Assembly (NCBI GenBank): GCA_963921795.1
Contig: OY997653.1
Location: 62,643,932-62,707,931, forward strand
From: Nannobrachium achirus
Lineage: Eukaryota > Chordata > Actinopteri > Myctophiformes > Myctophidae
Direction: 5' to 3'
DNA: 64,000 bases
Below, piece after piece: positions 23,027-34,586 of this stretch; position 1 is the stretch's first letter, and the number at the start of each line of letters is the position of its first letter. The notes beneath the pieces were generated by a model. It was not told the origin of the DNA. It made no database searches and was given only the letters and a program-made list of their open reading frames with translations. The position numbers were made by a program, and so were the translations under genes.

Positions 23027-23500
23027 AGACTGCACTTCATTGGTGTAGTCATTAAAATACCTTTGATGACAGTCCCCCTGTACGGGTGGACAAAAAACTA
23101 ACTCGGGCTACATTGACAGTAATTATTTTATGTACCATCATGATGCTAAAACTAGTCAATTTTCAAAACACCAAAGCAGAGACCACATTAGCAAGTCAGC
23201 ATCTTATCTGTATGTTCAGCTAATTTAAAATGACCATACGTCGTTCACAGCTTCAGCCCCATACATCGTCACTACAGAAACAGACCATTATTTAAACCAG
23301 AAATGCTGTTCCTACGAAACAGTGTGGGCTGATGGGCTCTCATGTAACACCATGTATGGGCACAAAGATCTACCCTTTGGCTGCACCTCATTGGCTAAGG
23401 GCCAATGAGGTACGAGTACAGTACAAAGGGCCTTTGTACTGTCGGTACAAAGGCAGTGTCTTACGTCATTTTGAGGACAACTTGACTGATAGATTACGTC
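23027..23500. other. Intergenic with a local hairpin
   Basis: GGCTAAGGGCCAATGAGG and GTACAAAGGGCCTTTGTAC (about 23394-23437) are short palindromes; otherwise nothing. Confidence 0.35.
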
Positions 23501-23508
23501 ATTTTGAG

Positions 23509-23948
23509 TAGTGACCGACCGATAGACTTTTTTGTGATCCGATACAATACCGATTCTAGAGAGGGGAGCCATCACCGATACCGATACGATACCGATATAT
23601 ACATATATATAAAACAGGCCTTTTAGTCTTTATTAAAGAGCCACATACCTCCAATCTGATGTGCTCTAACTGGACTGGAGTCTCATTTCTCTCCTAAAGC
23701 CCTTGAATATGTTGGAATATGATTAAGGATTACTGTGATTATCACATTTCACATCGCACAAACCATACTTGTAACTTTCACTAGCCCCTAAAAATCGGTT
23801 ATATCGGTCGCATATCGGTTATATCGGTCATATCGGTTATACCGGTCATATCGGTCGCATATGGTTGCATATCGGTGCATACCGATATGGCCAAAAAGGT
23901 CATATCGGTGGCCGATATATCGGTAACCGATATATCGGTCGGTCACTA
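23509..23948. mobile_element. hAT-type element with ATCGGT-rich ends
   Basis: TAGTGACCGACCGATAGAC to ATATCGGTCGGTCACTA, flanked by perfect 8-bp ATTTTGAG (23501-23508, 23949-23956). Dense ATATCGGT words toward the right end look like subterminal transposase sites. No coding capacity. Confidence 0.85.
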
Positions 23949-23956
23949 ATTTTGAG

Positions 23957-24800
23957 GAGAACTTGATAGATAAATAATGAAGATAACATACGTGTGCTCG
24001 CTTTCAGCGAGCGCACAATTATTTACTTTTATTCAGATTTTAAAAAGATGTATTCATCTGTCACATCATTCAAACCAAACTAGGGCGTACAGAGCAGTTG
24101 AAGAGAGAGAGGCACTAGACGAGATGAATCAAGGGTTTTCTGGGTCGATCCCTAATTACTCGGGAAGTAAACAGTTTTTCAGCTGTGAAAACATGAAACA
24201 CAGATCTCCCTGGAAAGCAATCCTTTCATATTAAATTTAGAGTCTACACTTACTAGTTGATTTATTCAATATGAATATATAACTCACATTCACAGTTCTC
24301 CCAGGAGCCACACGTCATCCTACAGCAGACATTGGGTACAGACAAGAACAGCCTTATATAAGATAATATAAATGTTACTTGACTGCGCCAAAAATAAAAC
24401 CCGCACAAACCCGCACCTTGACATGAACAGAGATTACGCACATTTATCGATAGACCAGGAGTAGCTATATGGAATGGAAATGGAATTAAACCCCTCTTTT
24501 TCATTTTCCTTCTAAAAATTGCTAAATACAAGGCGCAAATACTTTCCATACAATCAATTATTTGCACTGCAAAACGATTAGATACCGATTATCTGCATTG
24601 TTAAACGATAACGATACGATACAAAGCCAAAAAGGTATGATATATGCTTTTGCATGGTTATTCGGTCATAACTCGATTATTGGTTGAAAATATTGGTTTC
24701 AAAAGGTTTTGTATTACTGTACGTGCCCAGCACGTACAGTAATACTACTGCATACTACTGCCATGCTACACACTTGGTAAATGATGCATTTATTGCGACC
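23957..24800. other. Intergenic with decayed transposon words
   Basis: No gene. AACGATAACGATACGATAC near 24604 suggests a decayed element; CACGTACAGTAATAC is locally repeated near 24717-24745. Confidence 0.35.
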
Positions 24801-24804
24801 GTAG

Positions 24805-25650
24805 GTCGCATTTACTACCAAAACCTCCACCGGCTGTCTGTCTGTGAGTGAGTCCGTCACACTTTTGCCCTGCTCATATCTCCACAACCGTTGCCCCCAT
24901 CCATGCCAAATTTTGCACACACACTCCTTGACTGCCAAACTACAACCTCCAAGGACCCCCGGAGCCCCAGGGACCCCCAGGTCCCTGGGGGACCCCCAGA
25001 TGTAAAAAATGACCAAATGTGCTCACACGTCACACGTCACACTTTTTCCCTGCTTATATCTCCGCACCCGTTGACCCGATCCATGCCAGATTTTACACAC
25101 ACACACTCCTTGCCTGCCAAACTACAACCTCCAAGGACCCCCGGAGCCCCAGGGACCCCCAGGTCCCCGGGGGACCCCCAGATGTAAAAAATGACCAAAT
25201 GTGCACAAATGACCAAATGACCACCCCAACGGGGCTGCTCACGGGGAATTCCCGGGGACCACCGACTCCTGGTGCTCCAGAACGGATGCAAAAGTGGTGG
25301 CGCCCCCAGTGGAGGACCCCCTGCCACTGCAGCGCACATAAAATGCCGTAACTCGGGCTAGGAGCGTCCGGGAGAGCCGGGGCCGGTACCTATTCGTCCG
25401 CCAAGGCAACGCGGAGACCCCACCCCTCATTTCTCACATGGCCCTATTCTAGCGCCACCTTCAGGCCGATTTTTAAAACACATTTTTGGACACTGCTCCT
25501 ACAGTTTTTGCCCTAAAATCACGAATATCACTACACAGCATGTCTCCACTCATGTCATCAACATGGATCAGGAAGATTTTGGAAAAACACATTTTAGCCC
25601 TATTTGTGGAGATAAGCCACCTACGGTCGCTTATCTCCCGATTAGGGAGT
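24805..25650. repeat. Dispersed repeat family H with a tandem module
   Basis: A ~178-bp block (CATATCTCC, CCATGCCAAATTTTGCACAC, CTCCAAGGACCCCCGGAGCC) is present twice in tandem (about 24867-25020 and 25045-25205). It is followed by TAGCGCCACC, TTTTGGACACTGCTCCTACA and GGTCGCTTATCTCCCGATTA. Related blocks at 16760, 29860-30410 and 35620-36540. Confidence 0.6.
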
Positions 25651-25654
25651 CTTA

Positions 25655-25835
25655 CTGGTATAGCACTTCACTAATAGATTGTGCATTACATTCACCCATT
25701 CACACACACATTCATACACTGATGGTGGAGGAAACCATGCAAGGCACCAACCTGCTCACCGGGAGCAACTAGGGGTTCAGCGTCTTGCTCAAGGACACTT
25801 CAACACTAACTCTGGGGGAGCCCTGCCATTTCCAC
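25655..25835 (-). mobile_element. SINE body fragment
   Basis: ATTGTGCATTACATTCACCC ... AACTAGGGGTTCAGCGTCTT matches the body of the SINE at 49205-49455; the tRNA-like head is missing. Confidence 0.65.
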
Positions 25836-25874
25836 ATCTTGGTAGGCCTGTCAGTGTCAAAACAATTACATAAC

Positions 25875-26195
25875 CCCCAAAATAGCAGATCTACAAGCTC
25901 ACAATAGCTTGTAGTTATGCTATTTTCGGGGAGTTGGTGCAGAGGGAAAAGGAGCAGTACTGAGCCAACGGGTCAAGTTGACTAAATATTGAGGCTTAAA
26001 AGGTTGTCTGAAAATACACATTAGCACGAATCCGACAATTTAATAGAAAAGAATGTATGTCAAACAAGTCTATGAAGCTAAAATATGAAATCTATGGAAA
26101 TGTTTTATCTGAAACACAATATGCAGTGGGGGTCCCAGCTTTCATCTCTCTCTCAGCTGAGGGGTCCTTGGCCTGAAGACCCCCGACCAAAGGAA
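25875..26195. mobile_element. Family F half element with palindrome
   Basis: Palindrome 25875-25931 extended by inverted CCCC/GGGG, then sequence to GGGGTCCTTGGCCTGAAGAC, the family F right end. The left half is replaced by SINE-derived sequence. Confidence 0.6.
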
Positions 26196-26367
26196 GGAAA
26201 AGAAGACTAGGAAGAGAGGTAAATGTCGGTGATGACTGAAAACTAGGCAGGGGGAAGGAATGGTAGGAGGAGGGTGATTAAAGGAATGGTAGGTGGAGGG
26301 TGATTAAAGAGAGAGACGAGGCAACAAGAGCGGAGAGGGGGGAGATCGATAGTGATGCTGCTGGTGT

Positions 26368-26633
26368 CATATCGTCACTGCAGGGCAGAAACCTTGTATC
26401 TCCAAGTTTCCAAATTTGTACATTTTTTCACAAAGTAAAGCCCTGCTTCTTCACACAAGGCCGTCGCACAAAAGTAGTGAAAACAGCTGATCTACAAGCA
26501 CACAACGCCTCGCGGTGCGAGGCGTTGTGTGCTTGTAGATCGGCTGTTTTCACTAGTTTAAATCATTTTACAAATGATAAATACAAAACAAACGGTTTTG
26601 GACATACAAGGTTTCCACCCGACAACGAGGATA
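26368..26633. mobile_element. Family C element (with palindrome)
   Basis: ATCGTCACTGCAGGGCAGAA to GGTTTCCACCCGACAACGAG. Palindrome 26475-26555. Opposite orientation to the copy at 5238. Confidence 0.7.
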
Positions 26634-27544
26634 TGTGAGTGGATGGATACCCCATTTCCCAGCACCCGCGGCTGCCACATGACTTTCCATAGTGTGCAGA
26701 CAAGACAGTGAAAGTGCAAGCTGGGATGTCCTGAGATTGAAATGTTCCCCCTTTTCCCTGACTTTATGTTTGCCAGCCTCTGTACTTGTTGCCAAAAAAC
26801 CTTGCTTGTCCCAGTTTAGGGCCTGGGGGTTATATGTTGGAGGAGGCGTTACGAATTAATGAGCAAAGACCGGCCACGGTGCTCAAAAGGACTTAAACCT
26901 CAAGTCAAGCCCCTGGGCTTGTTTATTTTATTTAAAACACCAGATAATTTCACTTCTGATGGGAGTCTTGGGAGACCATTTTTACCAACCCCCCCAAACT
27001 CCTGCTGATTAATCCAGGAACACCTATAGAGATACTTTAGCTCCATCTATACCCTAAAAGCTCCATCTATACCCTAAAAGCTGTTTGATAATCCTCTGGC
27101 TGACTGCCAGTCATTTTCACATTCCCTCATCTTTTCTGTTCTCCCGTCTCCCCCAGTGCTTCTTCAGCTTCAACACGTGTTGCACGCCATGTGAACATCC
27201 ACCTACACACTCCCTTTCAATAGGCTACTTAAAGACTGTAAATGCGACACATAACAGCTTCCAGGTCGGCTCTCGGCCTTGGCATTCAGCAGCGAGGAGA
27301 GCGAGAGGGGCGATGATGGCATGAAGACGTTCACGTGCAAGCGATGCGAGTGTTTCCGACGCAGCGGGTGGAGTTACTTAGCCTTCCGACACAGTTGAAA
27401 ATCTGTGTGACACACTTTGATGCATTTGTAATGTTTTTTTTTCAGTTGAGAATTTGATCCACAAAAAAAGAAAACTGGCTAAATGAGTGGAGAAGAGTTG
27501 ACAAGTCCATTTATTTGCAATGCACATAACACATAAGTGTTGTG
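26634..27544. other. About 0.9 kb without gene
   Basis: Only a 21-bp duplication (CTCCATCTATACCCTAAAAG at 27042-27080) was noted. Confidence 0.4.
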
Positions 27545-27913
27545 TAGGGCTGTCACGATTATGACATTTCACGTGACGATTAATTGTCACTCAAATAATT
27601 GCCAATTAATGATTTAAATTGTGTTTTTGTCATTGACGATTACATTTGTGTTTTAGGCTTTGAAGTTGCACATGGCAGATATATGACACATAACCTAAAT
27701 ATACAAAGAAATTACTGACATATTTGACAACTTTATATTTAGAACAATGATGGTGGAAATAGCCGATCTACAAGCTCACAACGTGTCGCGATGCGACGCG
27801 TTGTGAGCTTGTAGATCGGCTATTTCCACTACTTTTGACTTTTTTTTTAATATATGATCATTTTTCAACATGGAAACGATTATGACGATTATGTAATAAT
27901 TGTAACAGCCCTA
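27545..27913 (-). mobile_element. Family A hAT-like element (with palindrome)
   Basis: TAGGGCTGTCACGATTATGA to TAATTGTAACAGCCCTA, target duplication GTGTTGTG/GTGTTGTT (7 of 8). Palindrome 27751-27831. Reverse orientation relative to 1375-1776. Confidence 0.8.
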
Positions 27914-28295
27914 GTGTTGTTGTGACTGTCTTTGTCTTGTATTTGGTGTCAGTATTGCACCAACAGAGTGGCACTATTATCATTCTGTTGAGTGATTGCA
28001 TACAATGAGGGCCGGGGGTCGTGCTGGAGGGCTAGAAGAAGCCAAGGGGCATGATGAGGCTCTGCAGGTTTTACAAACTCCAGGGGGTCCACTAGCCACT
28101 CACAATGTAGAAATCAACATGACTATAAGGCCATTATTGCGGGGATTCGGGGGACAATACGAACCAAACACACACTCTTTAAGGCAGGCAGCCTGAAAGT
28201 GGGGGGGAAAGCACTAACTGAAAAGGTTTAAGTACAAGCAAGAGTACCATCAACTACCATCCGAGGAAATCCCTCTCTCTCTGTTTGATGACAAT
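27914..28295. other. Intergenic, nothing recognised
   Basis: No gene or repeat identified. Confidence 0.35.
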
Positions 28296-28303
28296 GCCAC
28301 ATT

Positions 28304-28679
28304 TATAGGGCCATCACAATTATTACATAATCGTCTAATCGTGTTTTTTTACATAATCGTGATTATTTTTCATAATCGTCATAATCGTTTCCCTGTTGAA
28401 AAATGTTCATATATTTAAAAAAAAGTCAAAAATAGTGAAAATAGCTGATCTACAAGCTCACAACACGTCGCATTCTTTTTTAAGTATAAAGTTGTCAAAT
28501 ATGTCAGTAATTTCTTTGTATATTTAGGTTATGTGTCCTATCTACCATGTGCAACTTCAAAGCCTAAAAGCCAAACAGAAATGTAATTGTCAACGACAAA
28601 AACACAATTAAATCGTTAATCGCCAATTATTTGAGTGACAATTAATCGTCATGTAAAATGTCATATCGTGACAGCCCTA
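28304..28679 (+). mobile_element. Family A hAT-like element with perfect target duplication
   Basis: TATAGGGCCATCACAATTAT to TCGTGACAGCCCTA, flanked by GCCACATT (28296-28303, 28680-28687), identical 8-mers. Only the left half of the palindrome remains (28433-28473): the right arm is cleanly missing. Confidence 0.85.
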
Positions 28680-28687
28680 GCCACATT

Positions 28688-29060
28688 ACCATTTAAACAT
28701 CATTTGGTTACATAATGTGTAACGTAAGCCATTTAGCAAATTGATTGAGTGACCATAAAAAAATCATCTCTTATACGCTGCAGCTGCAAGTAGCTTTAGT
28801 GTAGTGGTCTCTGTATACATTGTGCCGTGTGTACTCTTCAAATATTAAATAACATTTGTTCAGCCTCAAACTGTAACATAAAATGGTGTAGCACTAGTAG
28901 GGAATATCCACAAAATCCAAAGGGAAATAAATAACCTATGACAGCTGAATGGATGCAAACCAGCACCAGCACAACAGCGCCCCCCCACACAGCCAGGGTG
29001 AACTACCTGCATTGCACTGATTGGAGGAACTGAAATAAATCAATAAATGACACATGACAG
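28688..29060. other. Intergenic, nothing recognised
   Basis: No gene or repeat identified. Confidence 0.35.
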
Positions 29061-29064
29061 AACA

Positions 29065-29065
<1 letters not shown>

Positions 29066-29140
<75 letters not shown>
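29066..29140. repeat. (GT)n microsatellite
   Basis: About 37 GT units, then GTGC/GTGTGCGT variants to about 29181. Confidence 0.97.
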
Positions 29141-29143
<3 letters not shown>

Positions 29144-29271
29144 CGTGCGTGTGTGGGGATGTGTGTGCGTGCGTGTGTGTGGTGCAAGTCAGACTGTTTG
29201 CACACTGCTGCACAGTGCACACAGAAATACACCTGACTGTCAGATACCGCTTGTTGTGTGTGTGATAAAGG

Positions 29272-29671
29272 CAGTGCTTCTCAAACATGTCAAGGACCCC
29301 CAAATTGACACTTATTAGCCCGCGGACCACACAAATGCCACGGACCCCCATAAGAGAAGATGTTTACAGCTCTAGCAGTGATTCCCAAACATTTTAATTT
29401 CAAGAACTCCCCAGTTTGACATGCATTAGGCTACGGACCCCCATTTAATGGTATTTCTATCTCTGAGACCCCAATTTATATTGTAAAATCAACGTTAATT
29501 TAACTCAGAGTGTACAAATGGAACCATGGAATGGTGTAGTGGGTGCATTTGTAGACCTACACACTCTCTGAGTAGGCTGTTTGGTTCCTAACTATCATTT
29601 AGCTGGGGGCCCCCTGGAGCTCCCTCAAGGACCCCATTGGGGTCCCTGGGACCCCACTTTGAGAACCACTG
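29272..29671. mobile_element. hAT-like element
   Basis: CAGTGCTTCTCAAACATGTC to ACTTTGAGAACCACTG, with TGTGATAAAGG present on both sides (the right copy is offset by two bases). A second start, CAGTGATTCCCAAACATTTT near 29373, suggests one hAT copy inside another. Confidence 0.6.
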
Positions 29672-29849
29672 TCTGTGATAAAGGTAGATAAAACAACAAG
29701 CAAACAGAATGACAGGAAACCAAGACAGGCTGCCTGCAACTCAAGCACCCAAATTATACATCCAAATTACACTAGAGACCAAAATAAACATCCACTTTGA
29801 GCTTCTTTTATCAGATTACAAGATTTCCTGTGTCTATCTGGGGCCACCA

Positions 29850-30415
29850 CTGTCTGTCTGTCACACGTCACACTTTTGCCCTACTCATATCTCCGCCACC
29901 GTTGCCCCGATCCATGCCACATTTTGCACACACACACACACACACGCTCCTTGGCTGCCAAACCACAACCTCCACCCCTCATTTCTCACATGGCCCTCTT
30001 CTAGCGCCACCATGAGGAGGATACTTGCAAAACACATTTTTGGACACTGCTCCTACAGATTTGGCCATAAAATCACGCAAAGCGGTACACAGTATCTCTA
30101 CAGTCATGTCATCAACATGGATCTGTCACATTTCCCATATTCACTCTAGATTGGCAACCATTGCCTTCTACCATTGCATCTGTCCCATCTAGCGCCACCA
30201 TCTGGCCGATTTTTTAAAAACACATTTTTGGACACTGGTCCTACAGATTTTTTCCTAAAATCACACTAAGCGGTACATAGTATCTCTACAGTCATGTCAT
30301 CAACATGGATCTGTCACATCTCCCATATTCCCTCCTGATTGGCTACCATTGCCTTCTAAAGTTTGTGTATGTGACCTGACGGTCGCTTATCTCCTGATTT
30401 AGGGAGTCTTTTTTA
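29850..30415. repeat. Dispersed repeat family H
   Basis: Same word order as 24.8-25.6 kb: TCATATCTCC, GCACACACAC, TAGCGCCACCATC, TTTTTGGACACTG, AGTATCTCTACAGTCATG, CCCTCCTGATTGGCTACC, GGTCGCTTATCTCC. The middle is duplicated (about 30000-30160 and 30185-30350). Confidence 0.6.
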
Positions 30416-30428
30416 CTGGTGATAAATT

Positions 30429-30486
30429 GGTGAGGTAACATTACGTTGGTGAGGTAACATTACGTTGGTGAGGTAACATTACGTTG
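30429..30486. repeat. 19-bp tandem repeat, 3 units
   Basis: Three units of GGTGAGGTAACATTACGTT. Confidence 0.9.
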
Positions 30487-30901
30487 CAATCCACCAAGAA
30501 TGAAGCAACAACTCAACGGGAAGTGAGGAGAATGACGTTATGTGTTGCTCAATAATATAGCCCTAAAAAACAAACAAGAAACTTCAAAACAAGATGCAAA
30601 AGATTAAAAATAAACTTTTCAACAATCTCGCTTTCCAGCGTCACCTGAAGGGGGGCAGACCTCCATTCAGAAACATCCCCATTCAGATTCAGAAATGTAC
30701 CCCCACTGAGGTTATAGGGTTTAGGTTAGGTTTAGGTGACACCTCCATTTAGAATAATGGAAGTCAATCTTCTGAATGGTAATGTATCTGAATGGAGATG
30801 TGATGTGTAACGGCCGTCACCTGAAGTCATTGCATGAAGGCTACAACCAAACAATTCACTTATTCACTGCTGCTGTCAAAAATGTGGTAACATTCGCGTG
30901 G

Positions 30902-30965
30902 CAAAAATAGCAGATCTACAAGCTCACAACAAGTCGCGTTGTGAGCTTGTAGATCTGCTATTTTG
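30902..30965. repeat. Palindrome module
   Basis: AAAAATAGCAGATCTACAAG ... CTTGTAGATCTGCTATTTT, centre ACAACAAGTCGCGTTGT. Flanks not assigned to a family. Confidence 0.8.
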
Positions 30966-31027
30966 GGGGCGCAAGACGGACTATCCACTGACAGACACCG
31001 AGTGTAGTGTAGAGGGGGGCTGCCCAT

Positions 31028-31223
31028 AAGTCCGAAATCTCATTAGTCCGAATCTAGGTTTTAGGGTTAGGTTTAGGCATAGTTTAACTGAGGTTTGGGT
31101 TAGGTTTAGGCATAGTTTTACTGAGGTTTGGGTTAGGTTTAGGCATAGTTTTACTGAGGTTAGGTTTAGGCACAGATTCGGACTAATGGCATACAGGAAC
31201 ATCAATGAGATTTCGGACCAATG
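31028..31223. mobile_element. Short foldback element with GGTTTAGG repeats
   Basis: GTCCGAAATCTCATTAGTCC at the left is inverted at the right, where GATTCGGACTAATGGC and CAATGAGATTTCGGAC are separated by a short insert. Between them are about three ~42-bp units containing GGGTTAGGTTTAGGCATAGT. Confidence 0.6.
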
Positions 31224-31346
31224 CCATGGCACATTGGCACCAGAGGAAGAAAGTCTGAAGTCAACAAAAACGCACTCACCTTTTTCCACCTCTTGTGTTT
31301 TTCTCCCTCACGTACAAAAAAAAGAAAACGGCTGCTAGTATCACCC

Positions 31347-31392
31347 GTCCGTCCGTCCGTCCGTCCGTCCGTCCGTCCGTCCGTGCGTCCGT
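31347..31392. repeat. (CCGT)n microsatellite
   Basis: About eleven CCGT units with one CGTG variant. Confidence 0.95.
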
Positions 31393-31806
31393 CACGTCAC
31401 GGTTGCTCAAATAAAAATACAATAAAAATAAAAACACCCGAGGCGAGTCGGCTTTCTCAAAATATCACAGTATCAAAAGCTCTTCTTCTCTTCGTCTCTC
31501 TGTCTCTGCCCGTTGTCCTGTCTCATCTTTTTCCGTGTATGTAATGTACTCCTCTCTCTGCACACACACACACACACACGCACGCACTGTGTCACACACA
31601 TACAGTATACACACAGAGAGACACGCGCGCGGGCACGCATACACACACCGTCCGTCCGTCTCACGACTGTGGAATTGTTGTGTGTGTGTTCAACTCCGAA
31701 GTGAAGTTCATCCAAAAGTTGGAGCCAGGTCGCAGTTCCAACCGACGCTCCGCCTCGTTGGAGGATGAGGTCACTCTGCTCCGCTCTCGCGATGTGCGGA
31801 TGGGGG

Positions 31807-31807
<1 letters not shown>

Positions 31808-31884
<77 letters not shown>

Positions 31885-31888
31885 GAGA

Positions 31889-31924
<36 letters not shown>
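31808..31924. repeat. (GA)n microsatellite
   Basis: GA tract with two GTGA interruptions near 31881-31895. Confidence 0.97.
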
Positions 31925-31928
<4 letters not shown>

Positions 31929-31937
31929 GGTTGGAGA

Positions 31938-31971
31938 TGATGATGAGGAGGATGATGATGATGATGATGAT
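31938..31971. repeat. (GAT)n microsatellite, first part
   Basis: GAT repeats that continue at 32222-32247 and 33497-33521 after transposon insertions. Confidence 0.9.
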
Positions 31972-32221
31972 CAGGGGCATCAATTGGGTATGGCAGGGGT
32001 ATGCAGCTGCCATACCCTGGGGTATTCCCCCCACCCATACCCAGGGGGGAAATAAAAGTTATTAAATTACAAAGTTGTTAAATTATAGTAAAATGACTAC
32101 AAATAAAAAATGTAACAAAATGGTCACTTTAACAAGGTATTGTAATTATATTCTTCGCCTTCGCACACGTGCAAGACACCAGTCATGTTGCCATACCTTA
32201 GCTTTTTTTTAACTGACGCCA
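31972..32221. mobile_element. Short element with CAGGGGC / GCCACTG ends
   Basis: CAGGGGCATCAATTGGGTATGG to AACTGACGCCACTG splits the GAT microsatellite. CAGGGGTATGCAGC and CTGCCATACCCTGGGG form a hairpin near the left end. Confidence 0.55.
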
Positions 32222-32255
32222 CTGATGATGATGATGATGATGATGATAAGGATGA

Positions 32256-33172
32256 GTATGAGTGACAACAACTTTGTTTTGTTTTTTACAACGGGTTCAT
32301 ATTTTAGATTGTAATTAGAGAAAAGGAAAGATGATGACTGTTAAAATGTTATCATTTACTGCTTTCTATTGTTTTAGTGATTTTAAATTTTTGATTTCAG
32401 TGCATGCGTACAAAATATTTTTTGACACAATAAGCCGGCAATTTCTTTGTTACTATTTACACTAGCTCTGGTCCTTCGCATCAGCTGCACTGACGCTCTG
32501 AGACCCGTCGGCAAATGACTATAGACCGCGATTTCTCAGCCACTGCGAGCGCTCAACTTCAGTCAAAATAAACGAAACTACTTCACTAGTCACCAAACCA
32601 AAGGTAGTTTTGCGTTGTTGAAAGTCTATTCTCTGCGGTGGTGAACCTCTCAGCACCCCACCCACTCTGTAAAATACATAATTTTTGGCATGAAATAAAG
32701 TGCATCCAACTCGACCGCCGCTTATTTCCGGGTTGTGAACCATTGTGTCTGCGGTGGCCGCTGGGTGGCTCTAGGTGGGTGCGTTTTATTTCATGACAAA
32801 AATAATGTATTTTACAGATTGGGTGGGGTGCTGAGATGTTCACCACCTCGGAGAATAGACTTTCAACAACACAAAACTACCTTTGGTTTGGTGAGTAGTG
32901 AAGTAGTTTAGTTTATTTTGACTGAAGTTGAGCGCTTGTAGGGGCTGAGAAATCGCGGTCTAGTCATTTGCCCGACGGGTCTGTCAGAGCGTCAGTGCAG
33001 CTGACGTGAAGGACCAGAGCTATATGGGCTTATTGTGTCTAAAAAGATATTTAGCCACTTGCAAATCAAAATGATAGAAAGAAGTAAATAAATACATTTT
33101 GACACTCATCTTTTCTTTTCTCTAATGACTATCTAAAATATGAACCCTTGTTGTAAAAAAACAAAGTTGTCC
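32256..33172. mobile_element. ~0.9 kb foldback element, 9-bp target duplication
   Basis: Arms of roughly 440 bp face each other: TACAACGGGTTCATATTTTA at the left against TAAAATATGAACCCTTGTTG at the right, CTGGTCCTTCGCATCAGCTG against CAGCTGACGTGAAGGACCAG, and TAGACCGCGATTTCTCAGCC against GGCTGAGAAATCGCGGTCTA, with the centre near 32715. TAAGGATGA flanks both sides (32247-32255 and 33493-33501, the latter split off by the TTAA element). Long arms with a 9-bp duplication suit a Mutator-like foldback. Confidence 0.75.
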
Positions 33173-33173
33173 T

Positions 33174-33495
33174 TTAAAGGAGTAGTTCACCCCCAAAATG
33201 ATTTTTTTCCTATTGATTACTCAGACCATGGAGAGTAGAGTTCAATAATATTTTTTGGTTTTTGTCACATTCCTAAGACAAAAATGTGATAACAATAAAT
33301 TTACCACTATTGATTCCGGATGGTGACCCGTTTCGAAACGGGTCACCATCCGGAATCAATGGGGGTAAATTTACTCGAATCAAAATTTTGTCTTAGGAAT
33401 GTGACAAAAACCAAAAAATATTATTGAACTCTACTCTCCATGGCATGAGTAATCAATAGAAAGAAAATCATTTTGGGGGTGAACTACTCCTTTAA
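33174..33495. mobile_element. Foldback element at a TTAA site
   Basis: TTAA-AGGAGTAGTTCACCCCC... to ...GGGGGTGAACTACTCCT-TTAA. Almost the whole 322 bp folds back; the centre is GTGACCCGTTTCGAAACGGG. TTAA duplication suggests piggyBac-type mobilisation. Second copy at 43240-43614. Confidence 0.82.
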
Positions 33496-33521
33496 GGATG
33501 ATGATGATGATGATGATGATG

Positions 33522-33900
33522 CATTGAAAAGGTTGAAGAGAGACAGACAGACAGGCAGATGGACAGACAGGCTGCGTTGCTCCGGCAACAACAGCCTCAG
33601 AAAAGGTTGACCCTGTTTTTTTTTAAACACTTGATAAACATTGTATAAAAGGGTCCACGTTGCGTTTCCTATTGTGTTTGTGAATAACAGCCAGGCAGCT
33701 GAAATAAACTTGGACCCAAGCTGTTCCCTAGCAACGCAATTCCACTGGCAAGGTCTTTACTCTAGTCTACACACTACAGGATCCTCAGGCAACTGGTGTT
33801 TGTGGCAGTACACTGTAGCTGGAGATAAACAGTACAGAACAATAGGGGCATCTACCCTACCCACCTTTTAGAAAAGGTTAGCCCTCAAAAACAAACAAAT
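33522..33900. other. Intergenic
   Basis: Short (CAGA)n near 33540; no gene. Confidence 0.35.
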
Positions 33901-33901
33901 C

Positions 33902-34160
33902 ATCGTTGTCGAGCGGAAACCTCGTATCTCCAAGTTTCAAATTTGTATGATTTTTCGTAAAGTAAAGCCCTGCTTCATCATACAAGGCGGTCACACAAAA
34001 GTAGTGAAACAGCAGATCTACAAGCACACAACGCCTCGCGGTGCGAGGCGTTGTGTGCTTGTAGATCGGCTGTTTTCACTAGTTTAAATCATTTTTAAAA
34101 TGATAAATGCAAAATGAACGTTATTGGACATACAGGTTTTTCACCCGACAGAGACGAAAT
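33902..34160. mobile_element. Family C element (with palindrome)
   Basis: ATCGTTGTCGAGCGGAAACC to TTTTTCACCCGACAGAGACG. Palindrome 34002-34081. Confidence 0.7.
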
Positions 34161-34499
34161 TAAACCTTTCTGTAATGCTGTGCCTTATTCCTTCGCAAAT
34201 TAAATGACTAACCTACAAGTAACACTCCCTAAGATCGAGTAGCGACCGCAGAGTGCCAGCTAATTTGACTATAATTTAGATTTACCTAAAGTTTAAAAAA
34301 AAATTGCAAAAAAGAAACACGTCAATATATATACCTACATATGCATATGACACATGGTGGGGCGGACATTAATTGCATTACAGGCAAGAGTTACAGCGTG
34401 ACACAATTGCTGCAGGTTTTCACACTTAACTGCTCCCTGCGGTCGCAATAATTTCTGCATCAAGGAAGACAACTTGCTGTATAACTGTTATTCACTTGA

Positions 34500-34501
<2 letters not shown>

Positions 34502-34580
<79 letters not shown>
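34502..34580. repeat. (CT)n microsatellite
   Basis: About 39 CT units. Confidence 0.97.

Positions 34581-34586
<6 letters not shown>

Noticed and set aside
31050..31175. Telomere-like GGGTTAGG repeats
   Set aside because: Units are ~42 bp with GGTTTAGGCATAG, not TTAGGG arrays, and are bounded by inverted repeats.
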